A stretch of 64,000 nt of DNA from a virus. Below the pieces are notes generated by a model, which was given only the letters and a program-made list of their open reading frames with translations, had not been told where the DNA came from and ran no database searches. The position numbers and the translations under genes were made by a program. The stretch's first letter is position 1; each line of letters begins with the position of its first letter. The stretch is taken from the IMG/VR virus record IMGVR_UViG_3300025117_000601, positions 26,939-90,938 of that record, one strand, 5' to 3'. Positions 24,894 through 33,947 of this stretch are shown here, in pieces.

Positions 24894-26090
24894 ATGGGTA
24901 AATCAAAATACGACGATATATTAACAAAGGAGTTTTTGGAAGAAGAATATATCAATAAAAATCTAGCAGCTAAAACCGTTGGGTTAAATATAGGATGCTC
25001 TGCCGGCATCGTGCTAAAATTTGTAAAAAAATTCAAGCTAAAAAAGACACATTGTAAACAATATTGCAAGCACTGTGACAAAATAACAAAAGAATATTTG
25101 CACAAAGAATATATTACAAATTGTAGGAGTCCACACGACATAGCTAAAGAAATGGATGTTGATGCGCACATAATTTATACTTATTTAAAAATATACGGCA
25201 TCAAACAACAAGATAGAACCGGGCAGATTGGACCAAATCAACGGTTTAATAATTTGGTTACAATTGAAGTAGTTGGTAAAACAAAAAATGGGACATTCGT
25301 TTGGCTTTGCAGGTGCGATTGCGGGAATTTGACAAAAGTATCCACATCACAATTAAAAAATGGAACTATTAAATCGTGTGGATGTAATCGTCACAAAAAG
25401 GGGGAACAACACCATAAATGGAAGGGGTATGGCGAAATTTCTGGGGATCAATGGTCAGGTATTAAATTTTGTGCTAAAAATAGAAACATAAATTTTGATA
25501 TTAAAATTGAAGATTGCTGGGAATTATATTTGTCGCAAAACAAAACATGCGCCATTTCTGGATTAGAAATAGGTTTTGCTGATAACACAGCCTCTCTCGA
25601 TAGAATAAATAGTGACTATAGTTATATGGAGTCTAATATTCAATGGGTCCACAAAGATATTAACAAAATAAAATTCAATTTACAACAAGACAAATTTATT
25701 GGTATGTGTGCATTAGTAACAAATCCAATAAAAACACGATATAATATACCAGACAATATATACATACACAAGTCGTTTATTAAAAGTATTAAGCATAACG
25801 CCAAAAAGCGAGATTTAGAATACTCTATTAACACGGACTATTTAATATCCTTATACAAACAACAAGGTGGAGCGTGTGCGTATACTGGTATATGTATTAC
25901 GCTACCAATTAGTGGTACAATGTATCGTAGTAGACTATTTACGGCTTCATTGGATAGAATTGATAGTAAAAATGGATACGTGGAAAATAATTTACAGTGG
26001 GTTTACAGATATATTAATGTGAGTAAAAGAGATTTTTCGGAATATAGGTATTTAGAATTATGTAAAATGGTAGCCGAATACAATAAATAA
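24894..26090 (+). CDS. Homing endonuclease with two tandem HNH domains
   Basis: The 398-residue protein has two N-terminal helix-turn-helix units (residues 5-45 and 60-100), a zinc ribbon (CRCDCGN ... SCGCN near 140-165), and then two related HNH-type domains. The first carries CAISGLEIGF, ASLDRINSDYSY and NIQWVH; the second carries CAYTGICITL, ASLDRIDSKNGY and NLQWVY. Each keeps the SLDRI-N-Q-W core. It has no intron around it, so it is free-standing. It sits directly upstream of the polymerase gene, the probable conserved target region. GTG at 24888 is an alternative start. Confidence 0.8.
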   Translation: MGKSKYDDILTKEFLEEEYINKNLAAKTVGLNIGCSAGIVLKFVKKFKLKKTHCKQYCKHCDKITKEYLHKEYITNCRSPHDIAKEMDVDAHIIYTYLKIYGIKQQDRTGQIGPNQRFNNLVTIEVVGKTKNGTFVWLCRCDCGNLTKVSTSQLKNGTIKSCGCNRHKKGEQHHKWKGYGEISGDQWSGIKFCAKNRNINFDIKIEDCWELYLSQNKTCAISGLEIGFADNTASLDRINSDYSYMESNIQWVHKDINKIKFNLQQDKFIGMCALVTNPIKTRYNIPDNIYIHKSFIKSIKHNAKKRDLEYSINTDYLISLYKQQGGACAYTGICITLPISGTMYRSRLFTASLDRIDSKNGYVENNLQWVYRYINVSKRDFSEYRYLELCKMVAEYNK

Positions 26091-26107
26091 ATAGTGTTAA
26101 TATAATA

Positions 26108-28033
26108 ATGAAACAAATAGCTATTTTGCATGCTCATAGTGATTTTAGTTTGCTAGATTCTATCGCCAAACCCAAACAAATCTACAAGCGATGCCAAGAA
26201 ATTGGAGCTTCAGCTTGTGCGATAACCGACCACGGCACCATCTGTGGCAGCGTTCAGTTTAATACTATATTCAAAGATATTAAACCCATAATTGGTGTGG
26301 AGGCATATTGTTGTAATAATGTTAGTAACAAAGACAATAGGGATTTCGCCCATCTGGTTGTGTTAGCCAAAAATTACGATGGATATATAGACCTATGTAA
26401 ACTTACTTCAGCATCTAACTTACCAGAAAATTTCTACTATAAGCCAAGGGTTGATCTAAATTTACTGAGAGCGTATTGTAGGGGAAACTGGATAGCGTTT
26501 TCGGGACACGCTGGCTCCCACCTATTTAATTCCATATTTGATAATCTTCCTGCCGTTTACAATGCTAGCCTGGAAAGTTCAATCAAAAAGTTGGTATCAC
26601 CAGATGCGGTTGCTCGCACATCAAAATTAGCGTTAGAACTACAGGACATTTTCGGCGTTGGCAATTTCTACATTGAAATCCAACTTATCGACGAGTGTAA
26701 TATAGCAGGGAAAGTAGGGGTAGAAGTATTGAGAGAGGTTTCCCGCAAGGTTGGCATTCCATGTGTGGCGACCCCAGATTCCCATTATTGTTATAGAAAA
26801 GACGCCGTTAACCAGCGTGTACTATTATGCACCAACATGCACACCACCCTACGGGAAGTCCAAAATAAGATGGTGCGGGGCGAAGATGTGGGAATGGGGG
26901 CTTTTTTTCGCACCGACTCTTACCACATTCCAGAATATAGCGAAATGGTGGCGGCTGGAAATACAGAGGGGGAACTAGAAAACACATTAAGGATAGCGGA
27001 CGCCTGTGAGCGGTACGACTTAACTCGCCCCCCTTCTCCTGCTAAATTTCCCACACCGAACGGCATTTCTCCCGAAGAATATTTAACCGAGTTATGTAGG
27101 CAAGGTTACAAGGATAAATTACCACTAATTAAAAAGGTAATGGAAAAGAAGGGATTAACTAAGGAGGATTACGGAAATAGGTTTAGGCATGAATTAGAAG
27201 TAATTAAGGAGGCTGGTTTAAGTGACTACTTTCTAACAGTTAGAGATATTGTACAATATGCTATTAATGATGGACAACTTGTTGGTCCAGCTAGAGGATC
27301 ATCAGCAGGAAGTCTAATAGCTTATTTGTGTGGAATTACAAAACTTTGTCCGTTAGAATATAATTTATTGTTTGAGAGGTTCTACAATAAAGCTCGTAAG
27401 GGGGCGATGCCGGACATCGACTCAGACTACATGACTGGAGAGCATGGTCGGGATAAAGTAATACAATATATTAGATATAGATATGGTAGGGATAAAGTAA
27501 GCAATATTGCGACATATGGTAGGATGCAAGGTAGATCGGTATTAAAAGATGTCCTAAGATCATTTGAGGCTTGTTCGTTCGAGGAGATGGGGAGAATTAC
27601 GGAATTTATTAGCGATGAGGGCAGTATATCAGAAAAACTTTTGGAAATGAGGGAGGCAGACAAAGAAAGCGGCGGCGACGGCGAAGCTAGTATTATTGAT
27701 TACTGTTTAGATACTTATCCAAAAGAGTTAAGTGAGTGGTGCTATAAAGACGATGATGGTAATTTACAAGGTCCATTAGCTAAAAAATTCCAAGTCGCAG
27801 TATCTTTAGAGGGGACTAAACGATCTCAAGGGAAACATGCTGGTGGAGTTGTTATTTCAGATCATCCACTATCTGAACTAGTTCCAATGATTAGAGACAA
27901 GGATGGTAATGAACTAATAGCTGGACTAGAAATGTCAGATATTGAAAAAAGAGGTTTAATAAAGCTAGATATCCTTGGTGTTAACGCCCTTAATAAACTT
28001 AGGTCTATAGAAAGGTTGGTTAATGAATTATAA
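26108..28033 (+). CDS. dnaE-N: DNA polymerase III alpha, N-terminal part (PHP, palm, thumb)
   Basis: The 641-residue product is the first half of a bacterial-type DnaE. The PHP domain at residues 1-280 keeps HAHSD (His8, His10) and TDHG (Asp41, His42). The palm has PDIDSD (Asp436, Asp438), and KLDILG holds the third catalytic aspartate at Asp621. The chain stops 20 residues later, just before the fingers domain. Fingers, beta-binding and OB parts are encoded at 28705, after a DnaQ gene. The stop overlaps that gene's start by 11 nt. The active polymerase should need both halves. Confidence 0.9.
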   Translation: MKQIAILHAHSDFSLLDSIAKPKQIYKRCQEIGASACAITDHGTICGSVQFNTIFKDIKPIIGVEAYCCNNVSNKDNRDFAHLVVLAKNYDGYIDLCKLTSASNLPENFYYKPRVDLNLLRAYCRGNWIAFSGHAGSHLFNSIFDNLPAVYNASLESSIKKLVSPDAVARTSKLALELQDIFGVGNFYIEIQLIDECNIAGKVGVEVLREVSRKVGIPCVATPDSHYCYRKDAVNQRVLLCTNMHTTLREVQNKMVRGEDVGMGAFFRTDSYHIPEYSEMVAAGNTEGELENTLRIADACERYDLTRPPSPAKFPTPNGISPEEYLTELCRQGYKDKLPLIKKVMEKKGLTKEDYGNRFRHELEVIKEAGLSDYFLTVRDIVQYAINDGQLVGPARGSSAGSLIAYLCGITKLCPLEYNLLFERFYNKARKGAMPDIDSDYMTGEHGRDKVIQYIRYRYGRDKVSNIATYGRMQGRSVLKDVLRSFEACSFEEMGRITEFISDEGSISEKLLEMREADKESGGDGEASIIDYCLDTYPKELSEWCYKDDDGNLQGPLAKKFQVAVSLEGTKRSQGKHAGGVVISDHPLSELVPMIRDKDGNELIAGLEMSDIEKRGLIKLDILGVNALNKLRSIERLVNEL

Positions 28034-28712
28034 TACATTTTGCGTTTTTGATTTCGAGACAGGTGGAAGAAACCCACATACCTGCGAAATATTACAAATT
28101 GGGGCAATTATGGTTTGTGAGCGAACACTAACCAGACTGTCTAGTTTTACATCATTTGTTAAACCTCATAATATGGACACTGTAGAGGATGACGCTCTAA
28201 AAGTAAATGGTATAAGCAGGGAAATGCTGGATGGATTGAGTGAAGCCTTTTATCCAGAGGTTATTTGGGCAAAGTTTTCAGCGTGGGTAAATAAATACAA
28301 TAAGAGTAAGGGGGCTCCATCTCCATATAATGCCCCTATTCAGTGTGGATTTAATACAATAAATTTCGATATGACAATTTTGCGACGTTATTGTAAACTA
28401 TATGGACCTTGGGATTTAAAAAATGAAGACCAAAAATTGTTTAATCAAGTGTATAAAATAGACGTTATGGATTTGGTATGGTTGTGGTTCGAGCATTCTA
28501 ATGCAGTGGAGAATTTGCGATTGACGACCATCGCCAAACATTTGGGGGTGGAAGAACGGCGATTAGAAAAAGCCCACGACGCTTTAGTAGATTGTGAATA
28601 CTGCGCTGACATTATAATTGAGTATTTACGCAGAAGTAGGCTTAAATTACCAAGTATGAATTATATGAAGGATATGTTGAAGCCTAAATCAAACGAGGTT
28701 GTCAATGAGTAA
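28023..28712 (+). CDS. dnaQ: DnaQ-type 3'-5' proofreading exonuclease between the dnaE halves
   Basis: The 229-residue protein is a DEDDh exonuclease. Exo I is VFDFETGG (Asp10, Glu12), Exo II is in GFNTINFDMTIL, and Exo III is AHDALVDCEYC near residue 186. It resembles the epsilon subunit that proofreads for DNA polymerase III. Its ATG lies inside the end of the N-terminal polymerase gene, and its stop overlaps the start of the C-terminal gene by 8 nt (ATGAGTAA). The three genes are therefore likely translated in fixed ratio. No clear beta-clamp-binding motif was noticed by eye. Confidence 0.9.
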   Translation: MNYNTFCVFDFETGGRNPHTCEILQIGAIMVCERTLTRLSSFTSFVKPHNMDTVEDDALKVNGISREMLDGLSEAFYPEVIWAKFSAWVNKYNKSKGAPSPYNAPIQCGFNTINFDMTILRRYCKLYGPWDLKNEDQKLFNQVYKIDVMDLVWLWFEHSNAVENLRLTTIAKHLGVEERRLEKAHDALVDCEYCADIIIEYLRRSRLKLPSMNYMKDMLKPKSNEVVNE

Positions 28713-30450
28713 ATTTTGTATTGAAAATATTCCATTAGATGATACAGATACCTACAAACTGTTAGGTGAAGGTAGAACATATGGAATTTTTCAGTTAGAG
28801 TCGCCATTAGGTCGCCACTGGTCAAAACAATTGTTACCAACTAGCATAAGTGATTTAGGCGCTTTAATCGCCATCTTACGCCCTGGTGCATTAAAGGCTT
28901 TATCAACAGATTTTCAAGGAAAAGATATAAATAATGATAGAGATTTAGTAGAAATGGCTGTCTGTAAAGACATAGTAAAACGCAATGGTAATAATTATAT
29001 TTTTGATAGAAAAACATTTGATGATGAAAATTCTTTATTGGAAGATAGTGGCAGACGAGAAAAAATTACTAAAAAAGTAACGACAGCCTACACCAAAAGT
29101 ATGACTCAAAGGTTTTGTGACCGCAAGAATAATAGGGAAGAAACAACGTATATAGATAAGTCTCTTGAACCAATATTAAAAGATACTTATGGTCAATTGA
29201 TATATCAAGAGGGTGCTTTACAAATAGCTAGAGATATTGCTGGGTTTACATTAGAGGACGGAGAATTGCTTAGAAAAAGTATTGGAAAAAAGCTGCCTAA
29301 ATTAATGGCTGAATTAAAGGATAAATTTATTGAAGGTTGTTTGCGTGTTAATAAAGTTAATAAAGAAATAGCAGAAGAAATATTTGGATGGATACAAGAG
29401 TCTCAAAAATATTCGTTCAACCAATCACATAGTATATCATATTCAATAACCACATATCATACAGCATATTGTAAAACACATTACCCCTTGCAATTCTATT
29501 GCGCATACCTCCAAGGTTCCGCTGGTAAAATCGACAAGCACGAAGAAGTAAAGGCTTTATATGCGGACGCTAAACAATCGGGAATCGAGGTTAAATTACC
29601 AGATTTACGCCACAAACAGGTACTAGCCTATATTAAGAACGACAAAGTATATTTTGGGCTATCTGATATAAAATTCGTGGGCGTTTCCGCCCTAAATAGT
29701 ATTTTACAATCAATAACCGAAATAGAAAATAAATTAGAGCAGGAAGTGTGCAACTGGTCGTGGACAAATTATTTAATACACTTTTCCGACAATATAGCCA
29801 GTGACACAAATAAAGCCCTAATTAGTGCGGGCGCTCTTGACTACCTTGGCGTACAACGTCAACAAATGCTCTACGAATATGACACTTGGAATTTGCTGAC
29901 TAAAAAAGAGAAACAATACATTAAAGAGGGCAGACAATATACCGATTTGTCAAATGCCCTTTTATTTTGTTCCCCCACTAAGAAAAATGGCGGTGGGTGC
30001 AACGGACAATCTAGGTCTAGCAAATTAACTGGATTTATTCAGCAGTTAGCCCACCCTGAACATTCCTTGCAAGATACTCCTGATAAACTAGCATGGTTAG
30101 AAGAGAAATATTTAGGAGTGTCGTTAAGTTTTCGTAGATCGGACGTTGGTGCCCCCGAGAGTAACTTTAGTTGTGCCGAGTTCAACGACGGCGGCGGGAA
30201 AGAGTACGTTGTAATGGCGGTTGAAGTGGAAAATGTTAAAAAAATTAAGACAAAGAATGGGGATAATCCAGGGGAGGACATGGCGATCTACACGGTTTCC
30301 GACAAAAGCGGTCAATTAGAGGGATGTGTCTGTTTTCCCGATGCCTGGCGAGAATTTGGGGCCATCATCTATGTTGGCAATTCATTGAAAATGCAGGGAA
30401 ATAGGGGGCGGAAGGGGGGGTTTATTCTGGAAAAATGCTGGGAAATCTAG
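28705..30450 (+). CDS. dnaE-C: DNA polymerase III alpha, C-terminal part (fingers, OB)
   Basis: The 581-residue product starts at IPLDDTDTY, the usual point after the DnaE palm, and continues with GIFQLES, LRPGAL and IYQEGALQIA of the fingers domain. FNQSHS marks the conserved tract where cyanobacterial split inteins sit, but no intein is present. A helix-hairpin-helix-like segment (SDIKFVGVSAL) and a C-terminal OB fold (about residues 500-575) follow. Together with the N-terminal part it rebuilds a full alpha subunit with little missing. A TTG six bases upstream is an alternative start. Confidence 0.88.
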   Translation: MSKFCIENIPLDDTDTYKLLGEGRTYGIFQLESPLGRHWSKQLLPTSISDLGALIAILRPGALKALSTDFQGKDINNDRDLVEMAVCKDIVKRNGNNYIFDRKTFDDENSLLEDSGRREKITKKVTTAYTKSMTQRFCDRKNNREETTYIDKSLEPILKDTYGQLIYQEGALQIARDIAGFTLEDGELLRKSIGKKLPKLMAELKDKFIEGCLRVNKVNKEIAEEIFGWIQESQKYSFNQSHSISYSITTYHTAYCKTHYPLQFYCAYLQGSAGKIDKHEEVKALYADAKQSGIEVKLPDLRHKQVLAYIKNDKVYFGLSDIKFVGVSALNSILQSITEIENKLEQEVCNWSWTNYLIHFSDNIASDTNKALISAGALDYLGVQRQQMLYEYDTWNLLTKKEKQYIKEGRQYTDLSNALLFCSPTKKNGGGCNGQSRSSKLTGFIQQLAHPEHSLQDTPDKLAWLEEKYLGVSLSFRRSDVGAPESNFSCAEFNDGGGKEYVVMAVEVENVKKIKTKNGDNPGEDMAIYTVSDKSGQLEGCVCFPDAWREFGAIIYVGNSLKMQGNRGRKGGFILEKCWEI

Positions 30451-30480
30451 CCCAACGGGGGGTTTTCCGCAAAATCCACA

Positions 30481-30509
30481 TTGACTATACCGTCCGCAAA
30501 CGCTATAAT
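30481..30509 (+). promoter_or_regulatory. Sigma70-type promoter
   Basis: TTGACT (30481-30486) and TATAAT (30504-30509) are separated by 17 bases, matching the bacterial consensus very closely. It lies in the 70-base gap after the polymerase operon and before the gene at 30521/30554. Start of transcription would be near 30516, which leaves almost no leader if translation starts at GTG 30521, or about 38 bases if it starts at ATG 30554. It is the clearest host-type promoter in the window. Confidence 0.75.
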
Positions 30510-30553
30510 ACTGGTAGATTGTGGTGAATAATACTGATATATTGGAAGTGCCA

Positions 30554-31015
30554 ATGGACGAACTATTATTAGTGCGGGAATTTCTTAAAGAAAATGACTA
30601 TTGTATTATAGCAGAGATTACCGATCACGGTTGTATAGTTGTTTTTCCAGTTAGCTTGGATATGGACGATGAATTTTATGAATATGTAATTGAGGACGGC
30701 AAGTTAAATGGAGTGGAATACCCAAAGTACGCAATCCGCCCATTTATTCTCTCTGCCATATTCCGCCGTGCTACCCTAATGATGTATGACCCCGACGCCA
30801 TATCTTTTAATGTTGACGATGATGAAGTGTGTGAGGGGCGTTTTATGGACTCTATTCTTATTGATTTAACCGATGAAGAATTAACTAAGGAAGCCTCTCT
30901 GGTTTGGTTAATAACAGAATGTGTACGGGATGGTTTTACTAGAGCTAACTATAAAACTGCTAAGAAGCGTAAAATTGTAGAGGGGTACAACATAATAAAA
31001 GAATTGTTCGTCTAG
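30554..31015 (+). CDS. Hypothetical acidic protein behind a strong promoter
   Basis: The product (153 residues from ATG 30554, with GGAAG upstream; 164 residues from GTG 30521) is acidic, with an N-terminal beta-rich part and a helical end. It is not recognised. It is the first gene after the promoter at 30481 and precedes SSB. If the promoter is host-type, it may be an early gene acting on the host, but this is inference. Confidence 0.6.
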   Translation: MDELLLVREFLKENDYCIIAEITDHGCIVVFPVSLDMDDEFYEYVIEDGKLNGVEYPKYAIRPFILSAIFRRATLMMYDPDAISFNVDDDEVCEGRFMDSILIDLTDEELTKEASLVWLITECVRDGFTRANYKTAKKRKIVEGYNIIKELFV

Positions 31016-31069
31016 TTCATATCGTAGAGTTTGGCATTATTTATTTATTATAACTTGGGAGGCTTGATA

Positions 31070-31423
31070 ATGAACAAATGTCATTTTATTGGTCGTTTTA
31101 CACTGGACCCAGAAGTAGAGAAGATCGTCAACGATAATGATAGGGAAACCTCAGTGGTGAACTTCACGTTGGCAATAAACAGGCGGTTTCGCAAAAATAA
31201 TGGTGAAATTGGTAAAAACGTTGTATATCTAGACTTTGAGGCTTGGGATAGTGGGGCCGAGGTAATATGTAAAAACTTTAGGGCTGGTGACGCTATTATA
31301 GTCCATGCGTCCGCCAGAAGTACCCCCATTGAAGCATACGACGGCAGTAATGTTAATAAGGTGACTTTCAGAGTAGAAGAATTTAGTTTTCCCAGTGAAC
31401 AAAATCTTGTTACAAGAGATTAG
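31070..31423 (+). CDS. ssb: Single-stranded DNA-binding protein
   Basis: The 117-residue protein has the bacterial SSB OB-fold pattern. It starts with CHFIGRFTLDPEV, has VNFTLAINRR, then a KNGEIGKNVVYLDFEAWD segment and a closing KVTFRVEEFSF. The usual acidic C-terminal tail ending in DDDIPF is absent, so contacts with host repair proteins may differ. GGGAGG before ATG 31070 decides the start over an upstream GTG or ATG. It coats single-stranded DNA at the phage fork. Confidence 0.85.
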   Translation: MNKCHFIGRFTLDPEVEKIVNDNDRETSVVNFTLAINRRFRKNNGEIGKNVVYLDFEAWDSGAEVICKNFRAGDAIIVHASARSTPIEAYDGSNVNKVTFRVEEFSFPSEQNLVTRD

Positions 31424-31443
31424 TTATAGATAAATCTATTATT

Positions 31444-33147
31444 ATGGGCGATAAATTAAATATACTTTGGGTGGGCGAATTCTCGTTATTGAACACGGGC
31501 TACTCGGTCTACGCGAGAGAATTATTATCCAGATTATATCAAACAAACAAGTTTCACCTAAATGAACTAGCATGTTACGGCGAGCCAGGCGACCCTAAAC
31601 AATTTGATGTACCGTGGACTGTTTACGGCAATTTACCACCAAGATATTTTTTACCACCAAACGAGCAAGAAGAACAAACATATAAAAGTAATCCAATAAA
31701 TCAATTCGGAGAATGGAGGTTTAATGAGGTGGCGTTAGACTGTAGGGCAGATGTAGTTATTTCTGTAACTGATCCGTGGATGAATTCATATCAGGGTCTT
31801 TCACCCTACCGTCGTCTTTTCCATCAAGTTATGATGCCCACACTGGATTCCGTACACCAATCTGAGCATATGTTAGCTCAATATATACAAGCTGATGGTT
31901 TGCTGGCTTATGAGAATTTTGGCAGGGAGGTTATAGAAAATGAGAGCGGAGGAACCTGTAAAGTGTTTGATATTGCTCCTATGGGCGCAAACGAACTTTT
32001 TAAGCCAGTGTTAAATAAGAGGGAGCATAAACAGATACTTGGACTAGACCCCACCAGTATTGTAATTGGCACGACAATGAGGAACCAGAAGAGGAAACTC
32101 TTCCCTGACCTTATACAAAGTTTTGCTGTATTAGTTGATAAAAATAAGGATATAGCCAATAATTTATATTTATACTTACACACTTCATATCCAGACCTTT
32201 CCTGCTTTAATATTCCACAGTTAATAAGAGAAAGTGGGGTCGGAAATAAGATATACTTTACTTATATATGTAAACATTGTGGATATTTTCAACCGACACT
32301 CTGGAGAGATTGTCGTGCGTATTGTCCAAGATGTGGTAAATTTGCGTTAGGAATGGCAGACACGCAGAAGGGAGCGACAACCGAACAGTTAGCCGCTGTA
32401 TATAATTTGTTTGATGTTTATGTACAATATAGTTTAGTAGAAGGCTTTGGTGCCCCGATGGTCGAGGCGGCATCTTGCGGAGTTCCTGTTTTTGGTCCAA
32501 ACTATTCCGCCACAGCAAGCGTTGTTAGCAGGTTAGGAGGAACGCTTATTGACATCGACAGATATTTCTATGAACCAGAAACGTCATTTACCAGAAGTTA
32601 TCCATCGAATAATAACTTAATTGCTAAACTATCAGATTTTATCCATCTCCCAGAGCAAATTCGTTTGCGTAAAGGTCGCCAATCCCACCTTCTTGCTAAA
32701 CAACACTATGACTGGGATAAGACGGCGGAAACGTGGATGAGATACCTAGATAATGTAAAAGTGGAAAATAAATGGGGTTTACCCCCCCGTTTACACCAAC
32801 CCAATCTTAACGTCCCACAATTACCCTCTATCGAAATGTTCTTACAATGGTGTATAGCTAATGTGTTGGGAGAACCCGAAAAGGGCGACTCGTATTTTGC
32901 AACAAAACTAGCCCGCGATCTCAACTATGGAGCCACAATATATAACGCGGGCGGTCCCTGTGCCGATGATATGTCTCACACAAGCGAAATACCCACCTAT
33001 AAACCATTCGGACCCAAAGAGCTAGTTAATTATTTAGCATTTTTGTGCGAACGCCGTAATAGATATGAACTTATGAGGGTGAATTACGACAAAGTGGAAA
33101 AGCCAGCGTTTATTCAGTTGAAAAAGGTTGACGATAAAAACCTATAA
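31444..33147 (+). CDS. GT4-type glycosyltransferase with inserted zinc ribbon
   Basis: The 567-residue protein has a GT-B fold. Its C-terminal Rossmann half carries EGFGAPMVEAASCGVPV, the E-x7-E nucleotide-sugar motif. The start GEFSLLNTGYSVYARELL is the usual N-terminal GT4 Gly-rich loop. Between the halves, at about residues 278-300, is a zinc ribbon (CKHCG ... YCPRCG), an unusual insertion. A C-terminal extension of about 110 residues follows. It opens the glycan island. Sugar donor and target are unknown. Confidence 0.82.
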   Translation: MGDKLNILWVGEFSLLNTGYSVYARELLSRLYQTNKFHLNELACYGEPGDPKQFDVPWTVYGNLPPRYFLPPNEQEEQTYKSNPINQFGEWRFNEVALDCRADVVISVTDPWMNSYQGLSPYRRLFHQVMMPTLDSVHQSEHMLAQYIQADGLLAYENFGREVIENESGGTCKVFDIAPMGANELFKPVLNKREHKQILGLDPTSIVIGTTMRNQKRKLFPDLIQSFAVLVDKNKDIANNLYLYLHTSYPDLSCFNIPQLIRESGVGNKIYFTYICKHCGYFQPTLWRDCRAYCPRCGKFALGMADTQKGATTEQLAAVYNLFDVYVQYSLVEGFGAPMVEAASCGVPVFGPNYSATASVVSRLGGTLIDIDRYFYEPETSFTRSYPSNNNLIAKLSDFIHLPEQIRLRKGRQSHLLAKQHYDWDKTAETWMRYLDNVKVENKWGLPPRLHQPNLNVPQLPSIEMFLQWCIANVLGEPEKGDSYFATKLARDLNYGATIYNAGGPCADDMSHTSEIPTYKPFGPKELVNYLAFLCERRNRYELMRVNYDKVEKPAFIQLKKVDDKNL

Positions 33148-33156
33148 AAAAGGAGA

Positions 33157-33357
33157 GTGTTTATGCTTATTCAGTGGTACAAATTTGATGAAACAGCCCG
33201 TATTTTTGAGCACGATAACTCAATGATGTTGTGTGAATTTCCTTATGTAAAATCAGTAGATGTTCTCAATAATAAAATACTACAGTTGGGGGTCCGTCGT
33301 CGTGGAAAGTGGCAAAAGACCGAATGGGGTTACGAGGCTAAATTGCGCAAGAAATAA
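33157..33357 (+). CDS. Hypothetical small protein
   Basis: The 66-residue product is basic toward its end and probably beta-rich. AGGAGAG lies just before the ATG. No motif is recognised. Confidence 0.5.
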   Translation: MFMLIQWYKFDETARIFEHDNSMMLCEFPYVKSVDVLNNKILQLGVRRRGKWQKTEWGYEAKLRKK

Positions 33358-33370
33358 GTAGGAGATATAT

Positions 33371-33754
33371 ATGGGAATTGTTAATAAGTTGAAAACTCTA
33401 GTTTTCCGCACAACCAAACCCCAAAACCCGACTACCTTAACCGAGTGTTTCCCTGCTTTACTAACCCTACTAGACGACAGCACCGTCAACCAAATAAGGG
33501 ATTGTACAGAGGACGAAATGCCCTCGTGGCACTTTTCTTTGGGAATGTGGTTAAGAAATAATTGGGGGTTGTGGCAAGATTCTCCGCTTAAACGGTGGTT
33601 TGAGTCAAAAGGAATTTATCACGCAGACGATATGAGTGGGATTATTTTAGACTCATTTTGGCGTCACTTACATGGAAAACCAATCGAGTTAGAATCACAA
33701 ATTAAGTATTATCAAGATTATTGGGATAGGCAGGAGAAGTCTAGTGCTGACTAA
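33371..33754 (+). CDS. Hypothetical protein (DUF6794-like pattern)
   Basis: The 127-residue soluble protein has a central pattern MPSWHFSLGMWLRNNWGLW followed by a helical region with a WRHLHGKPI motif. This recalls small bacterial proteins that predict a tryptophan-rich fold near toxin or Ser/Thr systems, although I am not certain. TAGGAG supports the ATG. It overlaps the next gene by 11 nt. Confidence 0.5.
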   Translation: MGIVNKLKTLVFRTTKPQNPTTLTECFPALLTLLDDSTVNQIRDCTEDEMPSWHFSLGMWLRNNWGLWQDSPLKRWFESKGIYHADDMSGIILDSFWRHLHGKPIELESQIKYYQDYWDRQEKSSAD

Positions 33755-33947
33755 AGAGGAAGCCGAAAACTGGGTGTGGGATAAAATCGAAAACGGAATG
33801 TCGTCGGTGAGGAAAGAGTATAGGGAAAAATTTGGAATAGGCGAAATAGCCGAAGATATGTGGGACAAAAACACAACATTTCAATACGGCATTGAGTACG
33901 GTATGTTAATCGCTATAGCTAAAATTTATGGAGAACTAATTAAATGA
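33744..33947 (+). CDS. Hypothetical small protein
   Basis: The 67-residue helical product starts at a GTG inside the previous gene and ends overlapping the next ATG (ATGA). No function was recognised. Confidence 0.45.
   Translation: MLTKEEAENWVWDKIENGMSSVRKEYREKFGIGEIAEDMWDKNTTFQYGIEYGMLIAIAKIYGELIK

Noticed and set aside
24894-26090. Group I intron carrying the HNH endonuclease
   Set aside because: The flanking genes (24660 and 26108) are complete and not interrupted, and I see no intron core elements around the gene.
28705-30450. Split intein joining the two DnaE halves
   Set aside because: The break is not at the FNKSHS intein site, which is intact within dnaE-C, and neither half carries extra intein-like sequence at the break.
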